A stretch of DNA of 6,470 bases from positions 1 to 6,470 of the forward strand of contig JBBSBE010000181.1 in assembly GCA_038251625.1 (NCBI GenBank), read 5' to 3'. The notes beneath the pieces are model-generated. The model saw nothing but the letters and a program-made list of their open reading frames with translations. It did no database searches and was not told the DNA's origin. Origin of the DNA: JBBQXK01 sp038251625 (GTDB lineage Bacteria; Pseudomonadota; Alphaproteobacteria; Rhodobacterales; Rhodobacteraceae). The translations under genes were made by a program, and so were the position numbers. Below are positions 4,752 to 6,470 of the stretch, in pieces; position 1 is the first letter of the stretch, and each line of letters begins with the position of its first letter.

Positions 4752-6361
4752 GGATTGCCGTCATCGGCGGCGCGGGTGTTTTTGGTGCGCGGCTGGTGCG
4801 GTTGCTGGTGTGGGACGGGCATGAGGTGCTGATCTGCGGACGCCGCGCCGCGCCAGTGGCAGCGCTGGCGACAGAGGTGGGCGGGCGCGCGCTGGTGCTG
4901 GACCGGGCGGGCGATCTGGCGCCGCTCTGGGCCGCGGTGCCGCAGGCGGTGGTGGATGCGGCGGGGCCGTTTCATGCCTATGGCGATGCCTACCGGCTGG
5001 CACGCGCGGCGGTGGCGGCGAGGGTGCATTACCTCGACTTCTGCGACGATGCGGCGTTTTGCGCGGGCATATCGGCGCTCGACAGCGCGGCACGGGCGGC
5101 GGGCGTGTTCGTGCTGTCGGGCGTGTCGAGTGTTCCGGCCCTGTCATCGGCGGCGGTGGGGGCGCTGGCGCATGGCATGAGCGAGATCGACACGATTGAC
5201 TGCGCGATCCTGCCGGGCAACCGGGCGCATCGGGGGCGGGCGGTGGTGGAAAGCATCCTTGCGCCGGCGGGGCTACCTCTTGATGTGGTGATCGACGGGC
5301 AGCGCACGCGCGCGAGAAGCTGGTCCTGCCCCCGCCGGTATGTGCTGGGGCCGGGGATCGAGCGGGTAGGATACCGGATCGAAGTGCCCGACCAGCGGCT
5401 TTTCCCGGCGGCATTTGGGGCGCGCACGGTGGAGTTTCGCGCGGGTCTTGAGCTTGCGGTGATGAATCGGGGGCTTGGGGCACTTTCGTGGCTGCGGGGG
5501 TTGCTGGGGTTCGGGATGGCGCGCTGGATCGTCGGGCTGGTACGGCTTGGCGCGGCGGGCCTTGCGCCCTTTGGTACCGATGTGGGCGGGATGGTGGTGT
5601 CGGTGACGGGGCGGGCCGAGGGTGTCTGGGTTCGGCGGAGATGGCGGCTGGTGGCACGGCGCGGCCAAGGGCCTTTCGTGCCCGCCGTCGCGGCGCGGGC
5701 GATCCTGCGCGCGCCGGGTGGCGTTGCGCCGGGCGCGCGGGCGGCGGTGGGTGTGGTGACATTGGCCGACGCCGAGGCGGCGATGGCCGATCTGGCGGTG
5801 ACGTGCGCGCAAGACGCATCAGAGGTTCGGCCGCTGTTCCTGGCGGTTCTGGGCGCGGCTTTTGCGGACCTGCCGACCGAGGTGCAAGCCGCTCATGATC
5901 ATGCCGGACCGCGCCGCTTTGCCGGGCGTGCGTCGGTGGAGCGGGGGCAGCGCGTGATGGCGCGCCTGATCGGCTGGGCCTTCCGGTTTCCTGCAGCGAC
6001 CGGGGATGTGGCGGTTGAGGTTCTGAAAGTGCCGGTGCCGGGTGGCGAGGATTGGGAGCGGCGGTTTGGCGCGCGCCGCTTCCGATCCGCCCTGCGGCGG
6101 AGCCCTACTGGTGCGACCGAACGGTTTGGACCCTTCACCTTCGATCTGGGGCTGAAAGTGAAGGACGGCGCGCTGCACTTTCCAGTGACGGGTGCGCGGT
6201 GTCTGGGCTTGCCCTTGCCACGCTGGAGCTGGCCGCGAAGCGTGACGCGGGAATATGCCGACGGCGGGCAGTTCCGGTTCGATGTGGCGCTTCATGCACC
6301 CGTGGGCGGTTTGATCGTGCGGTATCGCGGATGGCTTGCAGCCGGGGGGGTGGGGCGGTAG
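4748..6361 (+). CDS. Saccharopine-dehydrogenase-like NAD(P)-binding protein fused to DUF4166
   Basis: Encodes 537 aa. The N-terminal Rossmann domain has GGAGVFG (7-13; G7, G10, G13), then CGRR (31-34) at the end of the second strand, whose arginines suggest NADP. It also has VVDAAGPF (69-76), HYLDFCDD (95-102) and GVSSVPALS (126-134), which together mark the saccharopine-dehydrogenase-like group rather than classical short-chain reductases. A hydrophobic stretch at about 243-276 could anchor it to a membrane. The C-terminus from about 374 to 533, with GWAFRFP, VEVLKVPV, WERRFGARRFRS, ERFGPFTFDL and RFDVALHAPVGGLIVRYRGWL, fits DUF4166, a domain of unknown function. There is no ribosome site before the ATG; translation presumably depends on the ATGA overlap with the DCC gene. 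Together they suggest an NAD(P)H-linked redox unit, substrate unknown. gatC follows after 32 bp. Confidence 0.83.
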   Translation: MRIAVIGGAGVFGARLVRLLVWDGHEVLICGRRAAPVAALATEVGGRALVLDRAGDLAPLWAAVPQAVVDAAGPFHAYGDAYRLARAAVAARVHYLDFCDDAAFCAGISALDSAARAAGVFVLSGVSSVPALSSAAVGALAHGMSEIDTIDCAILPGNRAHRGRAVVESILAPAGLPLDVVIDGQRTRARSWSCPRRYVLGPGIERVGYRIEVPDQRLFPAAFGARTVEFRAGLELAVMNRGLGALSWLRGLLGFGMARWIVGLVRLGAAGLAPFGTDVGGMVVSVTGRAEGVWVRRRWRLVARRGQGPFVPAVAARAILRAPGGVAPGARAAVGVVTLADAEAAMADLAVTCAQDASEVRPLFLAVLGAAFADLPTEVQAAHDHAGPRRFAGRASVERGQRVMARLIGWAFRFPAATGDVAVEVLKVPVPGGEDWERRFGARRFRSALRRSPTGATERFGPFTFDLGLKVKDGALHFPVTGARCLGLPLPRWSWPRSVTREYADGGQFRFDVALHAPVGGLIVRYRGWLAAGGVGR

Positions 6362-6380
6362 AGGAACAGCCACGGATTTC

Positions 6381-6386
6381 GGAGGG
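6381..6386 (+). promoter_or_regulatory. Ribosome site of gatC
   Basis: GGAGGG sits 7 nt before the ATG at 6394 and fixes the gatC start. The 32-bp gap after the previous stop shows no obvious promoter or terminator, so read-through from the upstream genes is possible. Confidence 0.75.
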
Positions 6387-6393
6387 TTTTCCC

Positions 6394-6470
6394 ATGTCCA
6401 TTGACATCGATACCGCGCGCAAGGTGGCGAAACTCGCCCGCATCCGGGTGGAGGAGGCGGCGCTGCCTGC
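6394..6470 (+). CDS. gatC: Asp/Glu-tRNA amidotransferase subunit C, 5' end only
   Basis: Only 25 codons and two bases are in the window; the gene continues beyond the right edge. The start MSIDIDTARKVAKLARIRV carries the conserved N-terminal helix of GatC, with its VAKLARI core followed by acidic residues. GatC is the small subunit, usually about 95 aa, that stabilises the GatCAB complex. This cytoplasmic enzyme converts Glu-tRNA(Gln) and Asp-tRNA(Asn) to the amide forms in bacteria lacking the direct synthetases. gatA is expected just downstream, outside the window. The identification rests on this short stretch and the strong ribosome site. Confidence 0.85.
   Translation, partial: MSIDIDTARKVAKLARIRVEEAALP

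Noticed and set aside
4761..5819. Long - strand frame of 352 codons
   Set aside because: Extremely Pro/Arg/Ala-rich, as expected from the reverse of a G-rich gene, and opposite the well-matched reductase-DUF4166 gene.

Overview
The window looks like a piece of chromosome from a high-GC alphaproteobacterium, most likely a member of the Rhodobacterales. The basis is the GC-rich coding style, the strong G bias of the + strand over the right half, and a GatC N-terminus at the right edge of the type seen in that order. This placement is inference; the window has no rRNA or other decisive marker.

Left part (1-2537): after about 286 bp with no supportable gene, there is a small regulated cassette. 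A TetR-family repressor gene (+) is divergent from a gene for a MipA/OmpV-type outer membrane protein (-). That gene is followed on the same strand, after 120 bp containing a hairpin, by a gene for a DUF2306 multi-pass membrane protein. The tetR/mipA intergenic region carries two matching inverted repeats of the form CTTAC-N3-GTAAG, centred 33 bp apart. One is part of a perfect 15-bp palindrome that almost fills the 16-bp spacer of a TTGACA-N16-TATAGC promoter facing the porin gene. This is a textbook arrangement for TetR repression and autoregulation, and it is the best-supported regulatory prediction here.

Middle (2538-2900): 363 bp between convergent genes with no convincing gene. To its right the style changes to G-rich, Arg/Ala/Gly-rich genes. 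The left cassette may therefore be accessory DNA next to a core region.

Right part (2901-6470): an UPF0173-type metallo-beta-lactamase-fold hydrolase (-) is divergent, across only 53 bp, from a run of + strand genes. These encode a ceramidase-superfamily (CREST) membrane hydrolase, a DCC1/DUF393 thiol-disulfide-like protein with a DxxCxxC motif, and a two-domain protein joining a saccharopine-dehydrogenase-like NAD(P)-binding domain to DUF4166. The run ends with the 5' end of gatC, the amidotransferase subunit used for Gln-tRNA/Asn-tRNA synthesis. The DCC and reductase/DUF4166 genes overlap by ATGA, so they are probably translationally coupled. The hydrolase, ceramidase-like, DCC and DUF4166 proteins have no firm pathway; a membrane-lipid or redox role is a hypothesis. 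No CRISPR array, insertion sequence, tRNA, rRNA or defence system is visible.
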